A stretch of DNA of 64,000 bases, taken from NCBI RefSeq assembly GCF_006715085.1, contig NZ_VFMM01000001.1, positions 2,542,001 through 2,606,000 on the forward strand, in the 5' to 3' direction. The stretch's first letter is position 1, and each line of letters opens with the position of its first letter. Below, in pieces: positions 1 through 7,761 of this stretch. The notes under the pieces were generated by a model. It made no database searches and was not told where the DNA came from. It worked only from the letters and a program-made list of their open reading frames with translations. The DNA is from Kribbella jejuensis. Lineage in GTDB: Bacteria > Actinomycetota > Actinomycetes > Propionibacteriales > Kribbellaceae. A program made the position numbers and the translations under genes.

Positions 1-26
1 TGTACGACGAGTGACCGCGCGATTCT

Positions 27-566
27 CTACACCGACTGCTTCTGGCGCGGCGCGCGGTCGAAGGAGTAACTGAACGAGACTATCGCGTCGATGACCAGCA
101 CGATGGTCCAGATCGACGCCGGTCCGAGCACCGCGGCGTACCCGCGTCCGGAGAGCAGGCCGAGGCCGATCATGATGCCGACACCGACCACGTAGGCGAG
201 CAGGTGGCGGAACCAGCCGGCGCGCTCGAGTCGGGCGCGCTCCGGACCCTTCTTCGGCGGCTTCGCCGGGCGTGGCGCACCGGCGAGGAAGTGCGCGGCC
301 CACTTGTCCGCCCACTTCAGCGACTGGTGGCCGAAGCCGACGCTGACGCCGATGAAGATCGCGGCCAGTGAATGCTTGAACGACGGCGCCGTGCCGCGAT
401 GGATGTCGACGACGCTCGCGACCAGCAGCACCACGTCGACCAACGGCACGGCGGCGAGCAGCACGAGGCCGGCCTTCGGTCGACGGAGCAGATAACGCGT
501 CACCAGGCCGGCGGCGAGCAGCACCCAGAAGCCGATCTCGCAGGCGGCGATCACAGCAAGCAGCAC
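27..566 (-). CDS. Small multi-pass membrane protein, function unknown
   Basis: 179 aa from a GTG start. Hydrophobic stretches at about residues 2-25, 32-53, 122-141 and 152-169 indicate at least four membrane spans. They are separated by a basic, Pro/Lys-rich central loop (around 95-115, with KPPKKGPERARLERAG). I recognise no catalytic motif. It is divergent from a TetR-family gene with a 68-bp gap that holds an inverted repeat, so it is a plausible target of that repressor. This is inference; the product could be a transported-compound sensor, a channel-like protein or something else. Confidence 0.75.
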   Translation of the reverse strand: MLLAVIAACEIGFWVLLAAGLVTRYLLRRPKAGLVLLAAVPLVDVVLLVASVVDIHRGTAPSFKHSLAAIFIGVSVGFGHQSLKWADKWAAHFLAGAPRPAKPPKKGPERARLERAGWFRHLLAYVVGVGIMIGLGLLSGRGYAAVLGPASIWTIVLVIDAIVSFSYSFDRAPRQKQSV

Positions 567-589
567 GGTCTTCCCCGTTTCAGTACGAC

Positions 590-620
590 TGTGTTGTAAA
601 ACGAGAGTAACACAGCTGTG
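590..620. promoter_or_regulatory. Inverted repeats between membrane gene and TetR gene
   Basis: TGTGTT at 590-595 faces AACACA at 609-614, and CACAGCTGTG at 611-620 is a perfect 10-bp palindrome. Both lie in the 68-bp divergent gap, 15 bp before the TetR ATG. TetR proteins usually bind such dyads next to their own gene, so this is the likely autoregulatory operator. Confidence 0.5.
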
Positions 621-634
621 CTAAAAAGGGCCGC

Positions 635-1234
635 ATGCCGAAGATCGTCGACCACGTCACCCGTCGCGAGGAGATCGCCGAGGCGCTCTGGCGGGTGGTC
701 CGCCGGGACGGGATCCGGGCGGCGTCGGTGCGGACGGTCGCGGCCGAGGCGGGCTGGTCCGCGGGCGCGGTGCGCCACTACTTCCCCGACCAGGACGGGC
801 TGCTCAGTTTCGCGATGGATCTGGTGTCGCGCCGGGTGACCGAGCGGGTCAACGCGATCGAGGCAAAAGGCACTGTGCCGGCGATCGTGTTGCGATACCT
901 CGACGAAGTGCTTCCGCTCGATGCCGAGCGGCGCGCGGAGTTCGACATCTGGCTGGCGTTCATGGCGCAGGCCCAGGCCGAGTCCGGGGCCGGCACCTTG
1001 CACGCGCACGTGGACACGGTCCATGAGGAACTTCGCGGATTGTGCGAGTCGCTCGTCCGCGCGCTATCCGAGGCAGGCCTCTTGAAAGACGGTCTCGACG
1101 TACGTCGCGAGGTCGAACGTCTGCACGCACTGCTCGACGGGGTCGCTCTGCACGCAGCCATCCAGCCGCACCGAACCACACCCACGCGAGCCCGCCAGTT
1201 GATGCGCCACCACGTGGAGTCACTGCTTCGATGA
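635..1234 (+). CDS. TetR/AcrR family transcriptional regulator
   Basis: 199 aa. The N-terminal helix-turn-helix occupies about residues 10-55 (RTVAAEAGWSAGAVRHYFPD), followed by an all-helical ligand-binding region that is not conserved enough to name an inducer. The start is ATG 635. Upstream lies an inverted repeat likely to be its operator, shared with the divergent membrane-protein gene at 27-566. Regulation of itself and that gene is the simplest reading; the ligand cannot be told from the sequence. Confidence 0.88.
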   Translation: MPKIVDHVTRREEIAEALWRVVRRDGIRAASVRTVAAEAGWSAGAVRHYFPDQDGLLSFAMDLVSRRVTERVNAIEAKGTVPAIVLRYLDEVLPLDAERRAEFDIWLAFMAQAQAESGAGTLHAHVDTVHEELRGLCESLVRALSEAGLLKDGLDVRREVERLHALLDGVALHAAIQPHRTTPTRARQLMRHHVESLLR

Positions 1235-1355
1235 CCCTCCCCCGCGCCCAGCGAAGCGAGGGGCGGGATGCTTGAAAGGCCTTACAAAGATGGGTTTTCG
1301 CCAAGAATCGCCGTGACCCGCCCAAAACCGTAGTGGCACGTGGCACGATCACCGC

Positions 1356-1871
1356 ATGGAGTCCGAGGGGGTGATCGTCGTCAGTGGAATCATGGCGGCG
1401 GGGAAGTCGTCGGTGTCCCAGCTGCTCGCCGAGAGATTCGAGTACGGCGTGCATCTGCGGGGGGACGTTTTCCGGCGGATGATCGTGAGCGGCCAGGCCT
1501 CGATGGCCGACGACGCACTCGCGGCACAGCGCCAGTTGCAGCTGCGCTACCGGCTCGCCTGTCTGTCCGCCGACGAGTACGCGAAGGCAGGTTTCACCGT
1601 GGTCCTGCAGGACGTGGTGATCGGCGAGCTGCTGCGCGAGTTCCTGGACGGGATCCGCACCCGGCCGCGCTACCTGGTCGTGCTGACACCGCGGCCGGAG
1701 GTGATCTCGGACCGGCTCGGCGGCGCGCGTCATCTGGTCGACGAACTCGACTACGAGCTGCACGCGTTCAGCCCGCGGCGCGGGTTGTGGCTGGACAACT
1801 CGGATCTGTCGGTCGGCGAGACCGTGGACGCGATCCTCGGCCGCCTGGACGAGGCACGCTACGACTCGTAG
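1356..1871 (+). CDS. P-loop kinase / phosphotransferase-like protein
   Basis: 171 aa. A Walker A motif lies near the N-terminus (GIMAAGKSS, residues 11-19), followed by a compact nucleotide-kinase fold of the AAA_33 or chloramphenicol-phosphotransferase-like type. A later Arg-containing segment (TPRPEVISDRLGG) could be a lid. The substrate is unknown. A similar-sized but distinct P-loop kinase sits at 61995-62546. The gene stands alone, 33 bp upstream of the molybdopterin oxidoreductase and in the same direction. A directly repeated TGGCACG lies just before the start codon. Confidence 0.8.
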   Translation: MESEGVIVVSGIMAAGKSSVSQLLAERFEYGVHLRGDVFRRMIVSGQASMADDALAAQRQLQLRYRLACLSADEYAKAGFTVVLQDVVIGELLREFLDGIRTRPRYLVVLTPRPEVISDRLGGARHLVDELDYELHAFSPRRGLWLDNSDLSVGETVDAILGRLDEARYDS

Positions 1872-1903
1872 CGGCGCAGGCTACCCGAGGGTAGTTTGAG
1901 GGG

Positions 1904-4012
1904 ATGACCGTACGGCGGACGTCCTGCAACCTGTGTGAAGCGATCTGCGGTGTGCTCGTCACCGTCGAGGACGGCCGGGTCACGGACATCCGTGGCGACG
2001 AGTCGGATCCGCTGTCCCGCGGTCACATCTGCCCGAAGGCGGTCGCGCTCCGCGACCTGCAGGAGGACCCGGACCGGTTGACAACGCCGGTACGCCGGAC
2101 GCCCGGCGGCTGGGAGCCGATCGGCTGGGCCGCGGCGTACGAGCTCGTGGTCGGCAAGCTGACGGCGATCCAGCAGGAGCACGGACAGAACGCGGTCGGG
2201 GTGTACCTCGGCAACCCGAACGTGCACAGCCTCGGCGCGCTCACGCACATGCCGACGATGGTCCGGCAACTGCGGACCCGGAACAGGTTCAGCGCGACGT
2301 CGATCGACCAGCTGCCGCAGATGCTCGCGTCGTACCTGCTCTACGGGCACCAGCTGATGGTCGCGGTACCGGACATCGACCGGACGTCGTACCTGTTGGT
2401 GCTCGGCGCGAATCCGCTCGCGTCGAACGGCAGCATGATGACCGCGCCGGGGTTCGGGAAACGCCTGAAGGAATTGCGGAAACGCGGTGGAAAGGTGGTC
2501 GTCGTCGATCCGCGCCGGACCGAAACCGCGGCGGTTTCCGACGAACACCATTTCGTCCGCCCCGGTACGGACGCCGCCTTCTTACTCGCATTGATCCACG
2601 AGGTGATCTCGCAGGGATTCGCCAATCCCGCTGAATACGTGGACGGGCTCGCGGAGGTCGAAGCTGCGGTGGAGAAATGGACGCCGGAGCGGGCGGCGGC
2701 GATCACCGGCATTCCGGCGGACGTGATCGAACGGGTGGCGCGCGAGTTCGGATCGGCGGACCGGGCGGCCTGTTACGGCCGGGTCGGGGTGTCGACGCAG
2801 CAGTTCGGCGCGATCTGCCAATGGGCGATCCAGGTCCTCAACATCATCACCGGAAACCTCGACCGGCCGGGCGGCACGATGTTTCCGCGGCCCGCGGTGA
2901 ACACACTGCTCGGCCTGGGTCGCGGGCACGTCGGCGCGTGGAAGAGCCGCGTGCGCGGACTTCCCGAGTTCGGCGGTGAGCTGCCGGTCTCGACGATGGC
3001 CGAGGAGATCCTGACGCCCGGCGACGGCCAGATCCGCGCGATGGTGACGATCGCCGGCAACCCGGTGCTCTCGACCCCGGACGGGCGCCGGCTCGACAAG
3101 GCGCTCGAGTCGCTGGACTTCATGGTGTCGATCGATCCGTACATCAACGAGACCACCCGGCACGCCGACGTGATCCTGCCCCCGGCGCCGCCGCTGGAGC
3201 GGGAGCACTACGACATCGTCTTCCACCAGCTCGCGGTCCGGAACACGGCCCGCTGGAACGACGCCGCACTCCCCAAGCCCGCGTCCGCGCGGCACGACTG
3301 GGAGATCTTCCGCGACCTCGGTCTGGCGCTGGTACGGCGTACTCCCTGGAGCCGCCGGCGCGCCGAGGTGACCGCCCGGCTGCGGTTGTCGCCCCGATGG
3401 ATCGTCGACGCCGGCCTGCGGATCGGCCCGTACCGCTTGTCCGTCGGAAAGCTGCGCCGATCACCGGGTGGGATCGACCTCGGTCCCCTGCAGCCCGCAC
3501 TACCCGGAGCCCTGCACAAGAAGTCCAAGCGGATCGACCTTGCGCAAAAGATGATCCTCGACGATCTCCCCCGGCTCGACGCACTCACCGCACTCGACGC
3601 CGACGAGCTGCTGCTGATCGGACGCCGGCACCTGCGCAACAACAACTCCTGGATGCACAACTCCGCACGGCTGGTGAAGGGCAGGCCGCGACACCACCTG
3701 CTGATGCACCCGGACGACCTGATCACCCGCGACCTCGCGGACGGCCAGCTCGTCACGGTCACCTCCGCGGCCGGATCGGTCGAGGTGGAAGTTGCCGCAA
3801 GCAACGACATCATGCCGGGCGTGGTCAGCCTGCCGCACGGCTTCGGTCACAACCGCAGCGGCTCCCGGCTCTCCGTCGCCAACCAGGTCCAGGGTCCGAG
3901 CGCCAACGACATCACCGACGCGGGCTTGATCGATCCCACGGCCGGCACGGCGGCGGTGAACGGCGTACCCGTGAAAGTCACGGCGTGCACCGCGCCGAGC
4001 TCTCCCGGATGA
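1904..4012 (+). CDS. Molybdopterin-dependent oxidoreductase (formate dehydrogenase/nitrate reductase superfamily)
   Basis: 702 aa. It has an N-terminal [4Fe-4S] domain with Cys8, Cys11, Cys15 and Cys43 (CNLCEAIC ... HICPKA). The large bis-MGD-binding domains follow, and a C-terminal molydopterin-dinucleotide-binding domain starts at about residue 560 (LMHPDDLITRDLADGQ). There is no twin-arginine signal, so it is cytoplasmic. No electron-transfer subunit, cofactor chaperone or transporter is adjacent, making it an orphan catalytic subunit; the acceptor and substrate are unknown. The 3' end overlaps the convergent LacI gene by 35 bp. The family call is firm; the specific reaction is not. Confidence 0.9.
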   Translation: MTVRRTSCNLCEAICGVLVTVEDGRVTDIRGDESDPLSRGHICPKAVALRDLQEDPDRLTTPVRRTPGGWEPIGWAAAYELVVGKLTAIQQEHGQNAVGVYLGNPNVHSLGALTHMPTMVRQLRTRNRFSATSIDQLPQMLASYLLYGHQLMVAVPDIDRTSYLLVLGANPLASNGSMMTAPGFGKRLKELRKRGGKVVVVDPRRTETAAVSDEHHFVRPGTDAAFLLALIHEVISQGFANPAEYVDGLAEVEAAVEKWTPERAAAITGIPADVIERVAREFGSADRAACYGRVGVSTQQFGAICQWAIQVLNIITGNLDRPGGTMFPRPAVNTLLGLGRGHVGAWKSRVRGLPEFGGELPVSTMAEEILTPGDGQIRAMVTIAGNPVLSTPDGRRLDKALESLDFMVSIDPYINETTRHADVILPPAPPLEREHYDIVFHQLAVRNTARWNDAALPKPASARHDWEIFRDLGLALVRRTPWSRRRAEVTARLRLSPRWIVDAGLRIGPYRLSVGKLRRSPGGIDLGPLQPALPGALHKKSKRIDLAQKMILDDLPRLDALTALDADELLLIGRRHLRNNNSWMHNSARLVKGRPRHHLLMHPDDLITRDLADGQLVTVTSAAGSVEVEVAASNDIMPGVVSLPHGFGHNRSGSRLSVANQVQGPSANDITDAGLIDPTAGTAAVNGVPVKVTACTAPSSPG

Positions 4013-4985
4013 TCAGCAGCGGCGTCGAGTACAGATGGGACTGCGGTTGCGCTCCCGCCAGCAGGTCGAACAGCCGACGGCCGACCTCGGCGCCGTACCC
4101 GACAATGTTGTGACTGAGCGCCGTCAGTGTCGGATGCGTGATCCGGCACAGTGCTGAGTCGTCCCACGCGACCAGCGTGAGGTCGTCGGGGATGCGGAGA
4201 CCGAGCGTCTGAACGACGGCCAGCCCGGCGACGGCCATCAGGTCGTTGTCGTAGACGATCGCGGTCGGCCGGTCCGCGAGTACCTCCCGAGTCGCGGCGG
4301 CGCCCTGCGCGGCGGAGTAGTCGGTGTGCCGGGTCGTCGCGGTCAGCGCGAGGCGGCGTACGGCGGTGTCGAACGCCTGATCGCGGATCCACACGTCACC
4401 GAACTCCGGCGGCCCGGCGATCCGCGCGATCACCTTGTGCCCGAGCGACGCGACGTGGTCGAGCGCCGCGTTCATCGCCGCCGTGCTGTCCGTCCAGACG
4501 CACGGCATCCCCTCCGCGAGCGCCGGATCCCCGACCAGTACCGCGGGCAGACCGAGCTTGCGCAGTACCGGGATGCGCGGATCGCCGACCCGCAGGTCGA
4601 CCACGATCACCCCGTCGACGCGGCGCTCGGCGGCCCATTTCCGGTACGTCGCGAGCTCCGCGCCGAGGTCGGCCACCACCTGCAGGGACAGCGCGTACGA
4701 GCGTTCCGCGAGTACCGACTCGACACCGCCGACGAAGCCCATGAAGTACGGCTCCTCGATCAGCGTCTGTGGGGACCGGGCGAGCACCAGCCCGAAGGTC
4801 TCGCTCCGCGCGGCGGACAGCTGGCGGGCCGCCGTGTTCGGCACCCACTCGAGCTCCGCGGCGACCCGCAGCACCCGCGCCCGAGTGGCGGCCGAGACCC
4901 CCGGGCGGTTGTTCAGCGCGTACGAGACCGCGCCCGGCGAGACCCCACTCCGACGGGCGATCTCCTTGATGGTCACACGAGACAC
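3978..4985 (-). CDS. LacI family transcriptional regulator
   Basis: 335 aa from GTG 4985, chosen over an upstream GTG at 5030 because a strong ribosome site (GAGGAGG, 4991-4997) lies 5 nt before it and the product begins VSRVTIKEIARRSGVSPGAV, the usual LacI start. The HTH is at residues 4-25 and the hinge helix at about 48-58, followed by a periplasmic-binding-protein-like sensor domain. It is divergent from the sugar operon starting at 5247. Palindromes with AACCGGTT occur before that operon (5174-5186) and before the GH2 gene (7731-7743). This suggests it represses both when the sugar ligand is absent. Confidence 0.92.
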   Translation of the reverse strand: MSRVTIKEIARRSGVSPGAVSYALNNRPGVSAATRARVLRVAAELEWVPNTAARQLSAARSETFGLVLARSPQTLIEEPYFMGFVGGVESVLAERSYALSLQVVADLGAELATYRKWAAERRVDGVIVVDLRVGDPRIPVLRKLGLPAVLVGDPALAEGMPCVWTDSTAAMNAALDHVASLGHKVIARIAGPPEFGDVWIRDQAFDTAVRRLALTATTRHTDYSAAQGAAATREVLADRPTAIVYDNDLMAVAGLAVVQTLGLRIPDDLTLVAWDDSALCRITHPTLTALSHNIVGYGAEVGRRLFDLLAGAQPQSHLYSTPLLIIRESSARCTP

Positions 4986-5083
4986 GACACCCTCCTCACC
5001 GGGCGTCCGGACACCATCGGTCCGGACCACCAGTGTCCCGCGACTTCAACACTGTGTCATCAATCGAGCACAGAAGGTGAGTA

Positions 5084-5093
5084 TTTGATCAAA
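5084..5093. promoter_or_regulatory. Perfect 10-bp palindrome upstream of LacI gene
   Basis: TTTGATCAAA sits in the 261-bp divergent region, about 100 bp upstream of the LacI start. It differs from the AACCGGTT sites, so it may bind another regulator or be chance. The rest of the region holds the operator at 5174-5186 and no further gene. Confidence 0.25.
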
Positions 5094-5173
5094 CGCGAAT
5101 TCTCAGGTGACCGCCCAGTCGTTGGGCGGAGGGTGGTGTCGACGGGCCGCGGTGGGATACGGTTTCCTTCATT

Positions 5174-5186
5174 ACTTAACCGGTTC
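5174..5186. promoter_or_regulatory. Putative LacI operator, copy 1
   Basis: ACTTAACCGGTTC, built around the perfect palindrome AACCGGTT (5178-5185) with the central CG typical of LacI-family operators. It is 61 bp before the isomerase/epimerase ATG. A 13-mer differing at one position (ACTAAACCGGTTC) recurs at 7731-7743 before the GH2 gene. Confidence 0.65.
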
Positions 5187-5246
5187 GGCTCAATGACGGC
5201 GCAAACCCCAGGGCAGCGGGTGACGCGCCGCCGACAAGGAGAAACC

Positions 5247-5996
5247 ATGGTCGCAAAGGACCACCTGTCCCTCCAGCTGTACACGGTCCGGGGCAAGCTG
5301 GAAGAAGACTTCGACGGCACCCTGGCCCGGATCGCGGAGCTCGGCTACACCAAGGTCGAGCCCTTCGGTGTGACCGCGTTCGCGGACCGCCTGGCCGACG
5401 CGCTGCCCAAGCACGGACTGTCGGCCCCGACCACCCACGCCGGCCTGCTCCGCGAGGACAGCGCCCCGATCTACGCCGCCGCCAAGCGGCTCGGCATCAC
5501 CACGGTGATCGACCCGCACACCGACCCGGCCCGCTGGCAGTCGGCGGACGAGATCAAGGTGATCGCCGAGGGTCTGAACAAGGCCGCCGTGGAAGCCGCC
5601 GACCAAGGCATCACGGTCGGGTACCACAACCACCACTTCGAGCTCGAGTCGAAGATCGACGGCGTGCACGCGCTGGAGATCCTGGTCGACAACCTGTCCG
5701 ACCAGGTGATCCTCGAGGTCGACACGTACTGGGCCGCGGTCGGTGGTGCCGACGTACCGGCGCTGCTGAGGAAGTTCGGCGAGCGGGTGACCGCGATCCA
5801 CGTCAAGGACGGCGACGGGACGCTGGACAACAAGGCCCAGGTCGCGGTCGGCGACGGCAGCATCGCGGTCCGGGACATCCTGGCCGCCGCACCGCAGGCG
5901 CTCCGCGTGGTCGAGCTGGACGACTTCTCCGGCGAGATCTTCGACGCGGTCGAGGGCTCGTACAAGTTCCTGACCGGAGAGGGTGCGCCTGAATGA
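5247..5996 (+). CDS. Sugar phosphate isomerase/epimerase (TIM-barrel, xylose-isomerase-like)
   Basis: 249 aa. It belongs to the AP-endonuclease-2/xylose-isomerase-like TIM-barrel family (DUF-type sugar epimerases). Metal-binding segments are visible, including HNHHFE around residue 131, EVDTYW around 157 and HVKDGDG around 187. The open frame extends far upstream, but ATG 5247 is preceded by AAGGAG and starts at the natural N-terminus (MVAKDHLSLQLYTVRGKL). Its stop overlaps the next start (ATGA), so it is translationally coupled to the Gfo/Idh gene. The pair likely interconverts or oxidises a sugar released by the GH2 enzyme. Confidence 0.88.
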   Translation: MVAKDHLSLQLYTVRGKLEEDFDGTLARIAELGYTKVEPFGVTAFADRLADALPKHGLSAPTTHAGLLREDSAPIYAAAKRLGITTVIDPHTDPARWQSADEIKVIAEGLNKAAVEAADQGITVGYHNHHFELESKIDGVHALEILVDNLSDQVILEVDTYWAAVGGADVPALLRKFGERVTAIHVKDGDGTLDNKAQVAVGDGSIAVRDILAAAPQALRVVELDDFSGEIFDAVEGSYKFLTGEGAPE

Positions 5997-7090
5997 CAGC
6001 CGTTGGCGTAGGTGTGATCGGCGCCGGGGTCATCTCCGACGCCTACATCAAGAGCATGCAGAGCTTCCCGGACCTGAAGGTCGTCGCGATCGGCGACCTC
6101 CGTCCGGAGGCGGCCGAGGCGAAGGCCAAGGAGTACGGCATCGAGACCCACGGGGGTCCCGAGGTGGTGCTGAGCAACGCCGATGTCGAGATCGTGGTCA
6201 ACCTGACCATCCCGGTCGCACACGTCGAGGTCGCCCTCGCGGCCGTTGCCGCCGGCAAGCACGTGTGGAGCGAGAAGCCGTTCTCGCTGGACCAGGAGAG
6301 TGGCCTGAAGCTGCTCGCCACGGCCCAGGACGCGGGCGTCCGGCTCGGTTGTGCGCCGGACACCATCCTCGGTCCGGGCCTACAGGAGTCCCGCCGGATC
6401 ATCGAGCGCGGTGACATCGGTACGCCGCTGACCGCGCTCACGCTGATGCAGTCCCCCGGCCCGGAGTCCTGGCACCCGAACCCGGCGTTCCTGTTCCAGG
6501 AGGGCGCGGGACCGCTGTGGGACATCGGCCCGTACTACCTGACCACGCTGGTGCAGCTGTTCGGTCCGGTCGCCGCGGTGGCCGGTATCGGGTCGAAGTC
6601 CCGCGAGAAGCGCACCATCGGATCCGGTCCGCTGGCGGGGACCGAGTTCGACGTGACCGTGCCGACGCATGTCAGCGCGATCGCTCGCTTCGAGTCCGGG
6701 CAGTCGTCGCAGAGCATCTTCAGCTTCGACTCCCCGTTGCCGCGCGCCGGGTTCGTGGAGATCACCGGCTCGGACGCGACGCTCGCCGTACCGGACCCGA
6801 ACGGGTTCGACGGTGCGATCAAGATCCGCCGCCGCGGCGCGGAGGACTGGGAGACGATCGCGGAGACCAAGGCGGTCGCACAGCGCGGTACCGGCGTTCT
6901 CGAGATGGCGCGCGCCATCCGGGCCGACCGGCCGCACCGGGCGACCGGCGCGCTGGCGTTCCACATCGTCGACGTGATGGCCTCCATCACCGACTCGATC
7001 GACACCGGTGCGTTCGTCGACGTCCAGAGCACCGTCGAGGTCGCGCCGATCCTGCCGGACGACTGGGACGTCACGGCGGCCACCCTGTGA
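5993..7090 (+). CDS. Gfo/Idh/MocA family NAD(P)-dependent oxidoreductase
   Basis: 365 aa. The N-terminal Rossmann fold has GVIGAGVISDAYIKSM (residues 8-22), and the EKPF segment around residue 96 carries the conserved lysine. The C-terminal alpha/beta domain includes GPLWDIGPYYL, typical of sugar dehydrogenases and 1,5-anhydro- or inositol dehydrogenases. It overlaps the preceding epimerase and the following esterase gene by 4 nt each. Epimerase plus Gfo/Idh pairs are common in actinobacterial glycoside catabolism, often for oxidation at C3. The substrate is not determined. Confidence 0.88.
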   Translation: MTAVGVGVIGAGVISDAYIKSMQSFPDLKVVAIGDLRPEAAEAKAKEYGIETHGGPEVVLSNADVEIVVNLTIPVAHVEVALAAVAAGKHVWSEKPFSLDQESGLKLLATAQDAGVRLGCAPDTILGPGLQESRRIIERGDIGTPLTALTLMQSPGPESWHPNPAFLFQEGAGPLWDIGPYYLTTLVQLFGPVAAVAGIGSKSREKRTIGSGPLAGTEFDVTVPTHVSAIARFESGQSSQSIFSFDSPLPRAGFVEITGSDATLAVPDPNGFDGAIKIRRRGAEDWETIAETKAVAQRGTGVLEMARAIRADRPHRATGALAFHIVDVMASITDSIDTGAFVDVQSTVEVAPILPDDWDVTAATL

Positions 7091-7689
7091 GTATCGTTCT
7101 GGATCCCCGGCGGACCGTGGTGTTCGCCGGGGACTCGGTCACCGACTGCGGGCGCCGTACCGACCCTGCCGGACTCGGCGACGGCTACGTCCGCAATCTG
7201 TACGACGATCTCGGCGAAAATCGGCCGACGATCGTGAACGCCGGCATCAGTGGCAACCGGGCGGTCGATCTGGCCGCCCGGTGGGCCACCGACGTCGTGG
7301 CCCACGACCCGGCGCTGGTGTCGATCCTGATCGGCATCAACGACACCTGGCGGCGGTACGACGAGAACGACCCGACGACGCCGGAGTCCTTCGAGTCGTC
7401 GTACCGGTCGTTGCTCGACGCACTGAGCTGCCCGGTGGTGCTGATGGAGCCGTTCCTGCTGCCGGTGAAGGACGGGCAGCCGGAGTGGCGCGAGGACCTC
7501 GAGCCGAAGCTCGCGGTGGTCCGCAAGCTCGCCGTCGAGTACGGCGCGATCCTTGTCCCTACCGACGTCGAACTGACCAAGCTGGCCGCATCCGTCGGGC
7601 CGGCCGCCTTGGCCGGTGACGGCGTGCACCCGTCGGCGACCGGGCACCGCGCGCTCGCCGATCTGTGGCGCCAGTACGTCCTCGACTGA
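7087..7689 (+). CDS. SGNH/GDSL family hydrolase (probable carbohydrate esterase)
   Basis: 200 aa from GTG 7087, overlapping the Gfo/Idh stop (GTGA). SGNH blocks are present: GDSVTD near residue 16 with the nucleophilic Ser, GISGN (block II Gly), GINDTW (block III Asn) and DGVHPSATGH (block V Asp and His). There is no signal peptide, so it is cytoplasmic. In this operon it likely removes acetyl groups from imported oligosaccharides. A strong hairpin follows directly. Confidence 0.88.
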   Translation: MSIVLDPRRTVVFAGDSVTDCGRRTDPAGLGDGYVRNLYDDLGENRPTIVNAGISGNRAVDLAARWATDVVAHDPALVSILIGINDTWRRYDENDPTTPESFESSYRSLLDALSCPVVLMEPFLLPVKDGQPEWREDLEPKLAVVRKLAVEYGAILVPTDVELTKLAASVGPAALAGDGVHPSATGHRALADLWRQYVLD

Positions 7690-7690
7690 G

Positions 7691-7721
7691 CTGCTTCCCC
7701 TTTCCCGGCAGGGGGAAGCAG
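7691..7721 (+). terminator. Hairpin terminator after SGNH gene
   Basis: A perfect 10-bp stem, CTGCTTCCCC (7691-7700) with GGGGAAGCAG (7712-7721), and an 11-nt loop, two bases after the TGA. There is no long T run, as is usual in actinobacteria. It separates the first three genes from the GH2 gene, which has its own operator. Confidence 0.75.
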
Positions 7722-7730
7722 TGCAGTTTC

Positions 7731-7743
7731 ACTAAACCGGTTC
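7731..7743. promoter_or_regulatory. Putative LacI operator, copy 2
   Basis: ACTAAACCGGTTC, with the same AACCGGTT core (7735-7742) as the site at 5174-5186, 19 bp before the GTG of the GH2 gene. This places the GH2 gene in the same regulon while being transcribed separately after the hairpin. Confidence 0.65.
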
Positions 7744-7761
7744 ATCCCCTGGAGCCTCACT

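Noticed and set aside
4326..5246. N-terminal extension of the isomerase/epimerase frame
   Set aside because: It runs antisense through the LacI gene; the conserved protein starts at 5247 with a good ribosome site.
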